A stretch of DNA of 64,000 nucleotides from Paragordius varius (taxonomy: Eukaryota; Nematomorpha), in contig OZ176050.1 in NCBI GenBank assembly GCA_964247055.1, positions 1,922,001-1,986,000 of the forward strand. Direction: 5' to 3'. Positions within the stretch are counted from its first letter, which is position 1, and each line of letters opens with the position of its first letter. The translations under genes and the position numbers were made by a program. The notes beneath the pieces are model-generated. The model saw only the letters and a list, made by a program, of their open reading frames with translations. It was not told the DNA's origin and searched no databases. Shown here piece after piece: positions 11,516-22,989 of the stretch.

Positions 11516-12056
11516 CTTGGATACAACACATTCATTTCAGCACTCGATTACAATTGGGGTAGTAGAATACTCAAGGCCTGTTTAAAATTAAACAATTTAA
11601 AAATGTGAAATGAAATTATGGCATTTTCACTCATATAACATTAATGAATTCAAATATATAAAAATGTTCATTCAAAACTACTTGTTAATACTTATTTTAA
11701 GGAACTCAAGGTATTTAGTCAACATGACATTGCGTTAGCTAAAATAAATATTAATACAAAATAGTCCACTTTTTCTGTTTACATTAATATTAGTAAATTA
11801 AAAATTAGCTATTTTAGCTTTAACATTAAATTAACACAATATTTTGCAATTATGTTGTAAACAAAAATGGCGTCGAAATATTTTGATATGAAACTTTTTT
11901 TTCAAAACTAATTTTTATTTAGATATTTCGGTTTATTATATAATATTTTTAGGATGGAAGCATATAAATTGGAACGTTGCTTTCAATATTTTTTAAATAT
12001 CAACTTAAATATAGTCTGGAAATATTAAGATACCCCAATTCGAATCGAATTGTTAA
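11516..12056 (+). repeat. 560-bp interspersed repeat, copy 2
   Basis: Same family as 1617-2182 and 59371-59946: begins ACTTGGATACAACACATT, contains AATGGCGTCGA, ends CCCCAATTCGAATCGAA. Its right half is shared with the second duplicated segment (22865 onward). There it is split by the TIR element at 22990-25400, so this copy preserves the empty site. Confidence 0.6.
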
Positions 12057-12599
12057 TATCGCTTAAAATTGTGAAATCTTTGCATAAAATAAATGCAAAA
12101 TACTTCATACCGTTCACACATGAAAAAAATTTCATCATAAGTATATTTTAGTAATTTTAATAATGAATTAATTATAATAATAGTTGTTATATTATATAAA
12201 CATCCAGTTATATTAGCAGATGAGCGCTTAGCCTGGAGAATATTACCGAGAATTTGTAGTTACTGGGCAGATAGTTTATCGATTTAAATAAAAAACATCT
12301 ATTATGTGATAATTCTGGCGCAGGTTAGATTTATATAATTAGAAAACACTTAAAGTTATAATGTTATATTACCTTAAAAAATTCTAATTTAAGACGGATG
12401 TTAATAGTGCCATTGAGTTTGAAAAAAATTAACAGAATGCATATTTTATTTTTTTTTTGTAAATTATTTCATATATTTTGGATGAAAATAATAAAAATGA
12501 ATTTTAAAAATTTCGAATCGTATGCGAAATCAATATTCCATTCATATCACTGGACAATAAATTTTCTACCACTCGAGTTTTCTGATATTTAGTATCATT

Positions 12600-13600
12600 C
12601 TAACAGTAAATCTTAAATAAAAATTATAACCCGATGGAAGAATTTTGTATAATATAATTTTTTTGATTTGCGCCCTCTTTATCAAAATTTTACTAAAAAA
12701 TGTTTTTTCTTGAAAATATACAAGTAATGCCCGTTTGTAAAATATCATTCCAAAGAGTAATAAAATGCATACTAATATGTATTACATCGACAGTTAATAT
12801 TGGACACAAAGAGCGACAAACGCGCGAAGCGAGAACACTTTTTTTAATTATTATATTTTTAAAACTAATGGATGAAAATAGTTCAAACTTTGTTTAGATG
12901 GTGATGAATGTCCAAGATAGCACAAGAAAGTTTTTTTGGTTAAAAGATTTTTTATTGCTTTTATGTCACTCAAAACAGCCATTTTTAAGTATTTTGTTTT
13001 TTAAAAATTACCATTTCATCAATATTAATTTAATTTCTTTACGAGGCTGATAATTTCGAATTTTAAAGATAAAAACAAAGTTTAAGGTATTTTTGATCTT
13101 AGCCATTATGTAATAAATTTACATTTATAACTATGCATTTTAGTATCCACTAGGTAAAATATTTATGATAATAATAATTTTTATTAAAAAAGCAAACCAA
13201 AAGCTTTTTCAAACATTTTTTTAAATTAAATACTAATCTAACCCTAATACTTATATTAAAATAATTTATATGATTTTCAATTTAGTTTGTCTGTGAAAAT
13301 TCTTGACTTATTTAAGGATTGAAAATTTCGACCATTTAAATCCAAATAACTTTTACATATTGATTTAAATGACTTACTACAGTTTAAAAGATGCAGTTTC
13401 TTGCGCTCTTTCGAATGATATAAAATACATGGCTTCATATCTAAAACTTTTAATTTTCGAAATTTCGAGTTTAATGTTAAATCGGGGCCAAAAATTATCG
13501 ATAAACTTTAATATAAAAAAATTCTTGCATGCTAGACCAATTTTCTTTTCAGATATATTAATTATGTACTTTAATAAAATAAATTTTTATTTACAAGAAT
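12600..13600. other. About 1 kb present only in duplication copy A
   Basis: AT-rich sequence with no counterpart in copy B. Either an insertion in A or a deletion in B. Open frames here (for example 13369-13710) look like chance ORFs; they have no conserved motif and no homologous counterpart in B. Confidence 0.4.
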
Positions 13601-14307
13601 GGCAGTTAAAAAAGTTAAATAAACTTACTAATCTTACGCTTAACTTTCAGGTCAACTGCGATTTTTATCACCGCACCATTGTGTTAAACAAGTATCATAA
13701 ATTAAATTAAGACCGCCCTATTTAGTCGTTTTTGAATAGTATCAATTGCTTGAGCTATAGTTCCAATTCATATCAAAGTGCTATAAACACGTAATATATT
13801 TTTGATGCCGCATATCTAAACCATCTATTATTATTAAAGTACCTCGCATTCATATCATGATAGTACCATTAAGGTAAATTTTAAAAGTAAATTATTACTC
13901 TCTTTCTTTAGGACGAAGTAAAACCGAAATGTTACAGATCAGCATTTTGTTTCCGTCATGCTAAGTAGCATGAACAGGTTTAGCAAAATTGCACTAAAAA
14001 TCAAATTTATGCAATGTGGTTTGGTAATTTAATAATACACAATATATATCGCACATGCCATTTCAACGTTTGTTGTAAAAAACTAGCAATTTTAAAATTG
14101 ATTAAAAAATAAGACGTGCAAAAATTTTATTATATAATTCAACAATATATTAAGAACAAATTCATTATTTTAAATAATTTTTAAATTATCTGGTCTCATT
14201 TATAACAATTTATAAATGACCTCTAAGCCTCACCAAGTACTCCATTAGCTTGATATAAAATTTGCATTGAAAGACATAAACGTATGACATGGATTAGCAT
14301 GTGGTAA

Positions 14308-14609
14308 ATGGAATTTTTCCTTCACCGTATCAAAACTTTGGCTAAGAGAGCCCCCAATAGAGGTTAAATATATTTATTAAGTAAAAGTTCGAAGATCAAT
14401 CTTTGATTCCCAGCGATCTAATCCAATTGTGTTTTGGACTGCATTTGTTGTTGTTATACGTATTTATACTTTAATTTAAAGATTTCCCTCTCTATTCTTA
14501 CCGTATGTATAAACGTTCTTTGGAAAATGATCAAAATACAATTTATAAAGCTCAATACACTGTTTACCGCCCTGATGATATAAGAACAAAGAATATAAAA
14601 TGGATTTAA
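14308..14609 (+). CDS. Small single-pass membrane protein, copy A (weak NDUFA3 resemblance)
   Basis: Three exons: 14308-14362, 14388-14459, 14482-14609. The introns are 25 and 22 nt and all phases agree, giving 84 residues. The protein starts MEFFLHRIKTLAKRAPNRV (basic, possibly a mitochondrial targeting region) and has one hydrophobic segment NPIVFWTAFVVVIHFPLY. It ends in a polar tail with YTVYRPDDIRTKN. Size, topology and the Y-x-V-x-x-x-D-D-type tail recall complex I accessory subunit NDUFA3 (also 84 residues in human), but the match is too weak for a symbol. Copy B (26520-26822) encodes the same protein with one replacement (Lys to Ile at position 10) and some silent changes, a sign that the frame is maintained. 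The gene converges on the RING gene 26 bp downstream. Confidence 0.7.
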
Positions 14610-14635
14610 TTATTGTTAGTATATTTTCATAAAAA

Positions 14636-17600
14636 TTATAAATGCAAATGATATATTTGATTCCTGTGTAAAGATTTCCGACAAATCGGGCAAGTTTGTG
14701 AATTTTTGAAACAAACTCTAATACACTTTTTACAAAATATATGTCCGCATACGGTTGCCATTACTTGATTATCATCATCGCTTAAAATCTGAAGATAATA
14801 AATACCGAAAATATAAACATAAAAAATATACATAATAAATCATTATCTTGATAGTGAATAATTTTGGTATAATAAATATTGGGGTTTTTTGAATCGAAAT
14901 GTCTACTATTTAAAATTTACATCCATTCCAACAAGATAAATATAGATGCTGCGTCCTGTTTTTTTAATAATATCGATACGTACTTTACTTTTAATGTGAA
15001 AATACATGAAATAGGTTAATCTAAATTAAACTATTTTCAAGTTGTGTAAAATTTTTAAGAAATAATTATCGAATTTTTACAAAATATTATTATATGTTTA
15101 TCAAAGAAAATAATTTTAAATTAAACAATATATTTTATATGTATTTTTGGCTATTTTTCCAAATATAATAACGACAAAAGGTTCGAGATGAGGATTTTTA
15201 TAATTACTGTTTTAAATAATGAGCCTAAAATTATATGGCCTAATATCATATAATATTTTTTAAAATATAGGAATTTGAAATCGCTTTAATCTAGGATCCA
15301 AAAGGTATTATGGAGTTACTAACGCACAGTTTATTATCGTATTAGACAAATTTAGGCTGTTTTTTTACATAATAGGATCAATGTCTCTAAAAGATAGCTA
15401 TAACACATATTCAAATGATTAAAAATTTAGGGTAAACTAAAATAAATATTACTATTAACTTTATTTGATAACTAAAGCCGCTAAAACTATTATAATATAT
15501 ATAATCATCTTGTTTCCTATACTATTTTACAGCTTCCCTTGTTAAACGAGACATGCGTTTAAATATTCCAACAATAATTATTAATTTTAAATACAAAGTG
15601 TGTAGCGTAGCACCAATTTAATCATAAGAAAATATTACATCTAGTCAAAGTAGCCACAACCTTTCTTATCGTATAAAAAGTTGTTGGTGAATTAATCTTA
15701 CATTCAAAAACATGTTATATTTTATTAATAATTTAAAAAAATCGCACGGATGATAACCAGCCAACCGTTACCATTACTAGGATTATGTTGGATAATATGG
15801 CGCGACTGCCTTTTTTTAAAAAAAACAGTCAAAAATATTATCAGTTGATATAAATAAATATAATTGTTGAAACTCAAATCAAATTTTGTTAGGGAAAGCA
15901 TTTACAAGCCGTCCACGTATAACAAGAAATAATAAGGTCGCATTGCCCAAATATACTATGACAACGAATTATAGGTTTAAATCAAGGGTGTACAACACGC
16001 GGCCCGCGAAAAATTTGGGTGTCCACAATTTTCAAAATAATTCTTACAAAATTTTTGCAAAATTATTAATTTTATAATTAGTCCACCGAATTAGAGATAA
16101 ATTAGAAATTAATTACTAATGTTTAAAATCTAATAAAAATTTAAAAACACTCGTTTAATTTTATGTGACCCGCGAAGCCATTTGTGTTGGAGATCGCTGG
16201 TTTAAATAAGTGTAACTTATTTTAAATGATTCTAATAACAATAATTATTGATCCCTTTCTGCCGAGTCGAATGAACGAAACATTAGGTAATGAATGTAAT
16301 TGTATTAAATTTGGTTCGGTACAAAATTTATGTATAAATCAGTCATATTGTACTGAAGTATGATAAAAATTTGGATACCTTATTTTTGAGTTTTAAAACG
16401 AAGGCCATTATATGTCCAAACTTGGAATTTTCGAGGCTCACGGCATATAAGCAATATAAATATGAAATTCAATTTGTTTTGTACTATATATATTTATACA
16501 AGTAAAAGGGCACAAAACAATTTTAGATAAGGAAAAGAGTTGGCTTACTTTTAATGTAATCTAAAATTAAAAGTATCTAACAATAAAATTATTGTACAAA
16601 AATTTATTATTTGTTAACCGTTATAACCTTTATATTGAATCTTTATTCCCAATTATATGAACACAACATGGTCATACAAAACTATTGAAACTTTACAAGT
16701 TAAGGTTTTTACTTTTAATTTAATTATTATCAAATATTGATTTTATGATAAATATAATTTCGAAACCGTCCATATTAAATTAAGCAAGCCTCCGATAAAA
16801 ATATGGAATATTCAAATTTGTGATAAAAATAATGATATTATAGATTATAATACTAAAAATGGCCTTATCTATGTACACAAAATTATTGCTCAGTTATTAC
16901 ACTAACGAATAATAATGGTAAAAATCATTGAAAATAAGATATCAACCACATTTGAAGCAATATAATATATTTAGGTATACCTATGTGCTATAACGGTTAA
17001 ACACTACCAGGATTGAGATTTGACCGGTAAAAAGAATATATTTTTTAAATAAATTAAAAATTAACCTACACACAAATATGGTAATAAGATTAACAAATTT
17101 CCTCAATTCAAGACTCTATATTTTTTTAAGTGTTTATGGTTGAAAGAAAATAAACTTTGTCAACTATAAATTTTTAAAAATGATATCACAGACTGGTCAA
17201 AAATGCATCAACAAAATACTAAACCCAACCCCAATCTCTTCTACAAAGAAATTACCAATGTAATTTTGATTAAAAAAATAAAAAAATAAACCAATGTGTG
17301 CTCTTCCAAGCAAACTCCGCATATTATAGGTTTATTTGTGACTGATCTAAAATTTAGGCATATCATAAATACATTTTAATATATTTCATTACCTTTTCAA
17401 TCCACCTCGACAGTTTACAACCAAGTTCAAATTGATAGTTAATAATTATAATCGGTAATATATAATTCATAATTTTTTTTTATTTGTATTTTTTTTTATA
17501 TATTAAAAATTATTTTTTTTGTTTTACTCAGAAATCTTAATACCGCTAAAAAAATAACTATCTCTAGTTATAAATTTTTAAGAATAAATATTAGAGGATA

Positions 17601-19288
17601 ATATTTTTATATAATTTAATTTATGCGTGAATGAAAAACTGTTGAGGTAGAAATGTTCGGTTTAAAATAAAAATTAAATTACATACTTGGGATTGTCATT
17701 GTTATAAGCTACAAAAATAAAATAAAATATATATTCATGGTTTTCAAGTAATATGGTTAAATTAAAACATGTGAAATTTGAGGTTTCCATGCTTTGACAA
17801 AGTCATCTAACAAAACGGTTATTCTTTTAAAGTACTTAAATTTACCAGAATCTTAAATTTATTGTTTGTGTGAGAAAAAATGGATCAAAAAATTATTGGT
17901 TAAGAACTAATTAATAATGTGAATATAAATATATATGAATTAAAACAATTTTATGTATTCCCTAAATATATCAAATGGAAGAATAAGTAGTATCTCTAAA
18001 GAAATTCGTACAATAAAAAATTCCATAATAATTATACAATGAAATGAAAGAAAAATGGTGAATTAATTAATTTTTGTAAATACAATGAACGAGCAGGATT
18101 TGTACATCCAAAGGCCGATGAAAGATGCTAGGAACAACTTACAAATTTATGGAAGAAAAAGAATTAATGGGTAGGAACATTATATATATAGTCGGATTCA
18201 ATACGAACCAAACAACGAATAAAATCATCCTATTATATTAATAATATAATTATGTTATTGACTAAAAATTAAATTTCGTATAGCTTTACAATTAATGGTA
18301 TTTCAAAGAATAACTCATATAAAATTAACATTTTATGTTGTTATTATATACCAAAACACATAAAATAGAAAGTCATTTAAAGGATAACATGGGAATGGCA
18401 TGGTTCTATAGAGAACATGACAGAAAAAGGTACAGGTATTTACGAATAAGGCCAAATAAAATAATCACTTGAAACAAGCATCGAATACAAAAATTGAAGA
18501 CAAAGAAATTAAATATAAGCTTCTGTTCAAAAAAAACCATTAGAGACCATCTACCAATTAGAGATGCGTTTTAGCTAAGTTTTTTAAAAAAGAGCCTATG
18601 TATGAACAAAAGATGGTCGTCCACTGCCAACTTATTCCAGTTTCAATATATAAATAGAATCGCTGCCGCTGCACAAACTAATACTCTTACTTATGACTAT
18701 TGGACCCGTTGATAAGATATACAAAAGCACTAGACAGAAAATATAAAATGGTCGGGTTATTTGAGAACTTAACAATAACTATTTCGTTACTATTTGGATT
18801 TGTCATATGAGCATTGAACGACATTGGATAAGAATAACATTTTATGCCGTTTCGAGCATGCATCAAATATCTTAATGAACTAAAATTTTATTTTTAAATC
18901 TGAATATAAGTTTTTTTTCGAAAAAATATTGGAAAACAAATAAAAATTCTAGCCCATTTTGACATGTTTTTGAGACTTTTAGAGCGCAAATAAAAAATTA
19001 AATGATACGAATAATGTGCTTTTTTAATATAGCATTTGCACTTAAAGAGTGTCTTTGAACACTTCAAGTTGGTCCTTCAACTTTTCAAATTGTTTTTGAC
19101 GTTAATAATCAAAACCTATTCCCTGATTCAACCAACTTTTGATCATTCAGAAACCGTATATCTTCTTGAAGTTTTTTTAAAACTCTAAATCCCCAAAACT
19201 AAACAAATAGAGCTTTTCTTCTATCAGAATCGGGATTTTGTACAATGTATAAATTTAATATTGGTAGTGTTAAATAATTCAAGGTTAA

Positions 19289-19325
<37 letters not shown>

Positions 19326-20063
19326 GTTGGTGATCCAATTCAAATTTTTTGTAAATGAAACCTAGGGCTACTAATGGGGAAAAATGATGCAATATCACAA
19401 AAAGCCTAGTAAAACTTTTATATCCGAATTTAATAAATTATTTACTAACCATTTTTTTATACAAATATAATAAAAAGTCTTTTTTATACCATAGTTTTCC
19501 ATATTAATCAAATTATAAATTTTACATGTCCTTTTTTTCAATTTTACAATGATATTTGTGACTAATTTTAAATTTTATCTCCAAAATATATTATATAAAC
19601 ATTATACCATTTAAAACTTTATTTGATGGTATAGGAGAGTTAGAGATGTGGTCATTAAAATCGGATGAGTTGAAATTTTCAGATGAATCCGAACTTGACA
19701 ATGGACTTCCTTCATCCTCCGTTAATTCAAATCTAATTATAAAGTTTATTAAAATTTTAATGTAAGAAAGTTATAGCGAACGTAACCGCGATTTAAAAGG
19801 TTTGCCAATTTTTTTATAGCAAAAATTTAAACATAATTCTATATTTTCCAAAAAATAATGGTTGAAGGCGAATTTGGAAAAGATTGCTTTAAATCTCATT
19901 TGTCCCAATAACGTCAATTATGCACCTAAAAATAAAGTCTTTTATTTTGAATTAACTCAATGATTAAGCCCTAAACTGATGAAAAAATTAGGCTTATTAA
20001 AAGTCACCAGCACAAAGTATTTAAAGCAGTATTTGAAATACAAGAATTCCATTTAAAATCCAT
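14636..20063 (-). CDS. RNF4-type RING finger E3 ligase, copy A
   Basis: Likely SUMO-targeted ubiquitin ligase of the RNF4 family. Minus-strand exons: 20014-20063 (starts MDFKWNSCISNTALNT), 19608-19732 (acidic, Ser-rich, FELTEDEGSPLSSSDSSENF), 17292-17346 (IICGVCLEEHTL, the first RING cysteine pair) and 14636-14788 (CGHIFCKKC, CPICRK). The last exon ends in a short tail HRNQIYHLHL, like the HKRYHPIYI end of RNF4. Phase demands one more exon between 19608 and 17346. A 13-nt microexon at 17393-17405 fits both junctions. The product would be about 130 residues. LFELTEDE could act as a SUMO-interacting motif (inference). Introns here are long (up to 2.5 kb). Copy B at 26849-32856 is nearly identical in every exon. 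Confidence 0.65.
15893..15982 (+). other. Candidate 3'-terminal exon of a small plus-strand gene, copy A
   Basis: After an acceptor (TTGTTAG) an open frame reads KAFTSRPRITRNNKVALPK and continues to NYRFK. If the hAT MITE at 15983 and one target duplication are removed, a TAA follows at once. A possible upstream exon at about 15646-15680 (SSHNLSYRIK) fits in phase. The block 15828-15975 is almost unchanged in copy B (28038-28185). The strand lies inside an intron of the RING gene. The product is not recognised and no start codon was found. Confidence 0.3.
15983..16199. mobile_element. hAT MITE 'GGCCCGCG', copy A, 8-bp TSD gtttaaat
   Basis: 217 bp, beginning CAAGGGTGTACAACACGCGG and ending AGATCGCTG, with GC-rich subterminal GGCCCGCGAA/GACCCGCGAA. 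Perfect TSD gtttaaat at 15975-15982 and 16200-16207. The same insertion is in copy B at 28193-28406 (TSD gttaaaat/gtttaaat), so it predates the duplication. Confidence 0.85.
19032..19110. repeat. Left-end remnant of the TA-targeted MITE, copy A
   Basis: GCATTTGCACTTAAAGAGTG followed by AACACTTCAAGTTGGTCCTT, as at the ends of 2860-3388. The orthologous remnant in copy B starts at 31248, so it is older than the duplication. Confidence 0.6.
19290..19320. repeat. (TA)n microsatellite; empty site of the copy-B MITE
   Basis: Short TA run following GGTTAATTAA. In copy B the same position carries the 530-bp MITE 31554-32083 and a longer TA run. Confidence 0.7.
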
Positions 20064-20754
20064 CGTACAAAAATGAGGTTAATAGAATAAAAACATTATA
20101 TCAATTTCAATTAATTATATATCTCTCATAGTTGAGCAGAGCGAAAAATCTATTCAATTTTAAGTGAGATTCTAAAAAGTTTTTATATACGGAGCAAAAT
20201 AAAATATTTCAGTCAAAGCTTTTATTAAAAGAACTAATGTCAACTTTAAAGCAAATATCATTCATATAGAGCCACTTTTAAATTTATATTGGTTCTTTTA
20301 TTTAGTATTATGTTAAATTTTGTATAATTACAGTATGCATTTTAAGCTTATTCCAGCAGGACAATTGGCAACACAGTAGTGTATGAAAAAAACAACAAAA
20401 CGTTTACAATTATCATAAGTTTTTTCAGCCAATTAATGCAAAAAAATATATTTATTAACTCAATTTACAATTAATTGTTTCGACAAATAAACACAGCTAG
20501 GGATATAAACACTTTTAAATTTTTGTAAATTGTGGATACATGGCCATTTAAACAAATTATACCTTGAAAATACTAAATAATTTTTGGAGACATAGAAAGT
20601 ATTATGATTTTATTCAATTTTAATGTATATTTCTTTTTGTTTTATTTTACTTTCGTACTAGTCAGAATTTACTTTAGAAAATTATATTGCTGAATTACAT
20701 TGAGTATGAACATTTTTGCTAGGCCTTTTGACATTATCGGCCAATGGGTAATAT

Positions 20755-22860
20755 CAGGTATTGAGGGACTGCGAAAGCCTGTTCCATGTCTACAAACGCA
20801 TAGTCGAGAGGAAGATTTCTAAGGTGAGCATTTTTTAATTGGCAGTTTATAAATATTGCATCTATAGTACCCTTGTTTTTGGAAAATCCAAATTGCATCG
20901 AATCTATGGTGCAGTGTCGAATCAGATTTTTAAAGATTTTAAAGCCATGTTCTAAGATGCGTATGAGACGAAAGTTGGAAACGTTAAAACGTCTTCTTTG
21001 CCCTTATAAATTGGGATTGTATAGCTTTTTAGCCAATCAGTGAGTATAATATTATTTATTGCTATGTTGTTCGCAAGATTTTTTAAATAATCTACAAATA
21101 AATTATGATCTAGGGCTTTAAATACATCATTTGTGATTTCCGATAAACCTGGCCATTTATTACTTTTCAAATTCTTTAAAAAAATTCCATTTCTCATTTA
21201 TAAATGGTTGAAATGAAGAATATGTTGGAGAGGGTTTATTTTTCTAGGCATTTTCGGTTTAAACTTAAAAAAATGATTATATCATGTGGTTTTTATAACT
21301 TGGGCGTCGTGGGTATTGTAGTAAATCGAGAAACCGTAAAACAATAATATTTGAGATAAAATCAAAAACTAAATTATATAAAGTTTGCGATGTTTATATA
21401 CATTTTGTGAATATAATATTTACATGTTAAACCAAGGTAAAATAACGTGTGCAGGTTAAATACAAAATTGATACAATAGTTTAATTATATTAAAGGTCAT
21501 CTTAAATATATTCAAATCTAATATATGAATTTGTCTAGTCTAAGGTTAGCTAAACAAATGTATTCAAATCTATCAGTTATATCGGGTAATCTATTGCAGT
21601 TGTTTCGGCTTTTATATTATCATGTTTTTCCCATCTATATGCAGATTACGAAGATATAGCTTTTTCAAGTTCTTAGCCTTTTTCTTCACACATACTATTA
21701 TCGGGTAATCTAATTGCAGTCGTTTCGGCTTTTATATTATTATGTTTTACCCATCTATATGCAGTTAAGAAGATATAGCTTTTTCGAGTTCGCCTTTTTC
21801 TTCACCCATTTTTCTCATCGTTGCTCTGATCGCTTTATGTCAATCTTTCTTAGTTTGGATATAATTTATTTTGCTGTCAGCACTTTTTTCCATTTTTGGA
21901 AGGCAGATTCTTTTTCTTAATTATATCTATCACGGATATTTGCCACCACCATTTAAATGCTTTTTTATTATTAGATTTCATGCCAACACTCTTCTCCAGT
22001 GACTCAATGCAGCTATATTTAAAGGTATTCCAAAGGTGTTCCGGAAAGGTTGTTTTTGAAAGGGAATTTTCCGTGTCGAGCTTCAATCTATTATTGATAT
22101 TATTATCGATTAATTTTTTATATCTAAATTTAGGTTCATTTTGTTCAATGGCTGATTGTCTTGATGTAGATTTATTTAATTAAGCAATAGTGAGTTTGTG
22201 CTGTAGTTCTAAAGCGGGGATATATCTAATATTTTTAAGATTTGTCTTCTTTTCTTGATATTATATCAATCATCGAGCGATTTATGCTGGATTTATATAG
22301 CAAGTTATTATCATTTTTTTTAAAAAAAGGTATTAATCATGGATAAATTTACTTGCGAAATCTAATAATATTTTACCATTTTCAAAGTCCAGCACTTCCA
22401 TGTACTGAATGTAAAGATTTACAGCAGTGTGAGTTTAGGTCACCCCCGATAAATTGAAATCAGTGTGTGGAATAGCAGTGACTTTTTCATATAAAGCCAA
22501 CCAGATTAATCCTTACAGTCTGAATCACAACCGATTTGTGGGGTGTACAAGGATAAAATATGATAAATTTTTTATGCTAATAATCTTTCAGGTGAGTAAT
22601 CAATCGATATGATATTGGGTACAATGGAATTTTTGACACAAACTCCGACACCTGATGAACGGCCATTAGATCCAGACCAGAATAATTTATAATCTAGAAT
22701 GCTTTTACCACCAGTGTTCTTCCAGCGGGTTTCTTAGACGCAACATATTTCGATGTTCTTGTAGAAGAGCAAAACTGCTATTTCCTGGCTCCTTCTGGTT
22801 AAAGTTGTTATATTCAAAGTGGCCAAACGAATGATATGATTAGTATGGTGCGCATCCTTA
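20755..22860 (-). mobile_element. LINE, endonuclease and N-terminal RT part, 3' part missing
   Basis: Minus strand. An AP-endonuclease-like domain lies at about 22860-22440 (LATLNITTLTRRSQEIAVLL, then a QETRW-like motif with stops, and GRSSGVGVCVKNS). A linker piece follows at about 22086-21880. RT sequence at 21197-20755 (NLKSNKWPGLSEITNDVFKA, SMQFGFSKNKGTIDAIF) is closely related to the LINE at 4610-8575. Several stops and shifts are present. The element stops inside the RT at 20755, the edge of duplication copy A. LINEs are normally 5'-truncated, so the missing 3' half points to a rearrangement breakpoint. Confidence 0.8.
21581..21818. repeat. Tandem duplication of a 119-bp unit within the LINE
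   Basis: The block starting ATCGGGTAATCTATTGCAG at 21581 is repeated from 21700 with a few differences. The unit contains TTTCGGCTTTTATATTAT and ATATGCAG. Confidence 0.75.
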
Positions 22861-22989
22861 TGTTTTGTTATAATAACTAAATTTTATTTAGATATTTCGG
22901 CTTATTTATATAATATTTTTTAGGATAGAAGCATATAAATTGTAACCGTTTCTCTCAGTATTTTTTTTTAAAATATCAACTTAAATATA

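Larger units (their letters stand above)
11905..20750 (+). repeat. Segmental duplication, copy A
   Basis: About 8.8 kb that aligns in the same orientation with 22865-33510. Identity looks near-complete over gene exons and clearly lower, with many small indels, between them. Copy A carries about 1 kb (roughly 12600-13600) that copy B lacks. It lacks two transposon insertions present in B (22990-25400 and 31554-32083). It ends abruptly at about 20750 in the sequence ggccaatgggtaatat, where a 3'-truncated LINE begins. Copy B continues past this point into unique sequence. Confidence 0.85.

Noticed and set aside
13369-13710. 113-residue plus-strand ORF in copy A
   Set aside because: Lies in sequence missing from copy B, with AT-driven composition and no motif.
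18080-18540. Plus-strand open pieces (around MAWFYREHDRKRYRYLRIRP) inside the duplicated segment
   Set aside because: Parts are well conserved between copies, but one copy or the other has stops in each frame and the differences are mostly non-silent. They could be a decayed gene or a conserved non-coding element. Not firm enough to annotate.
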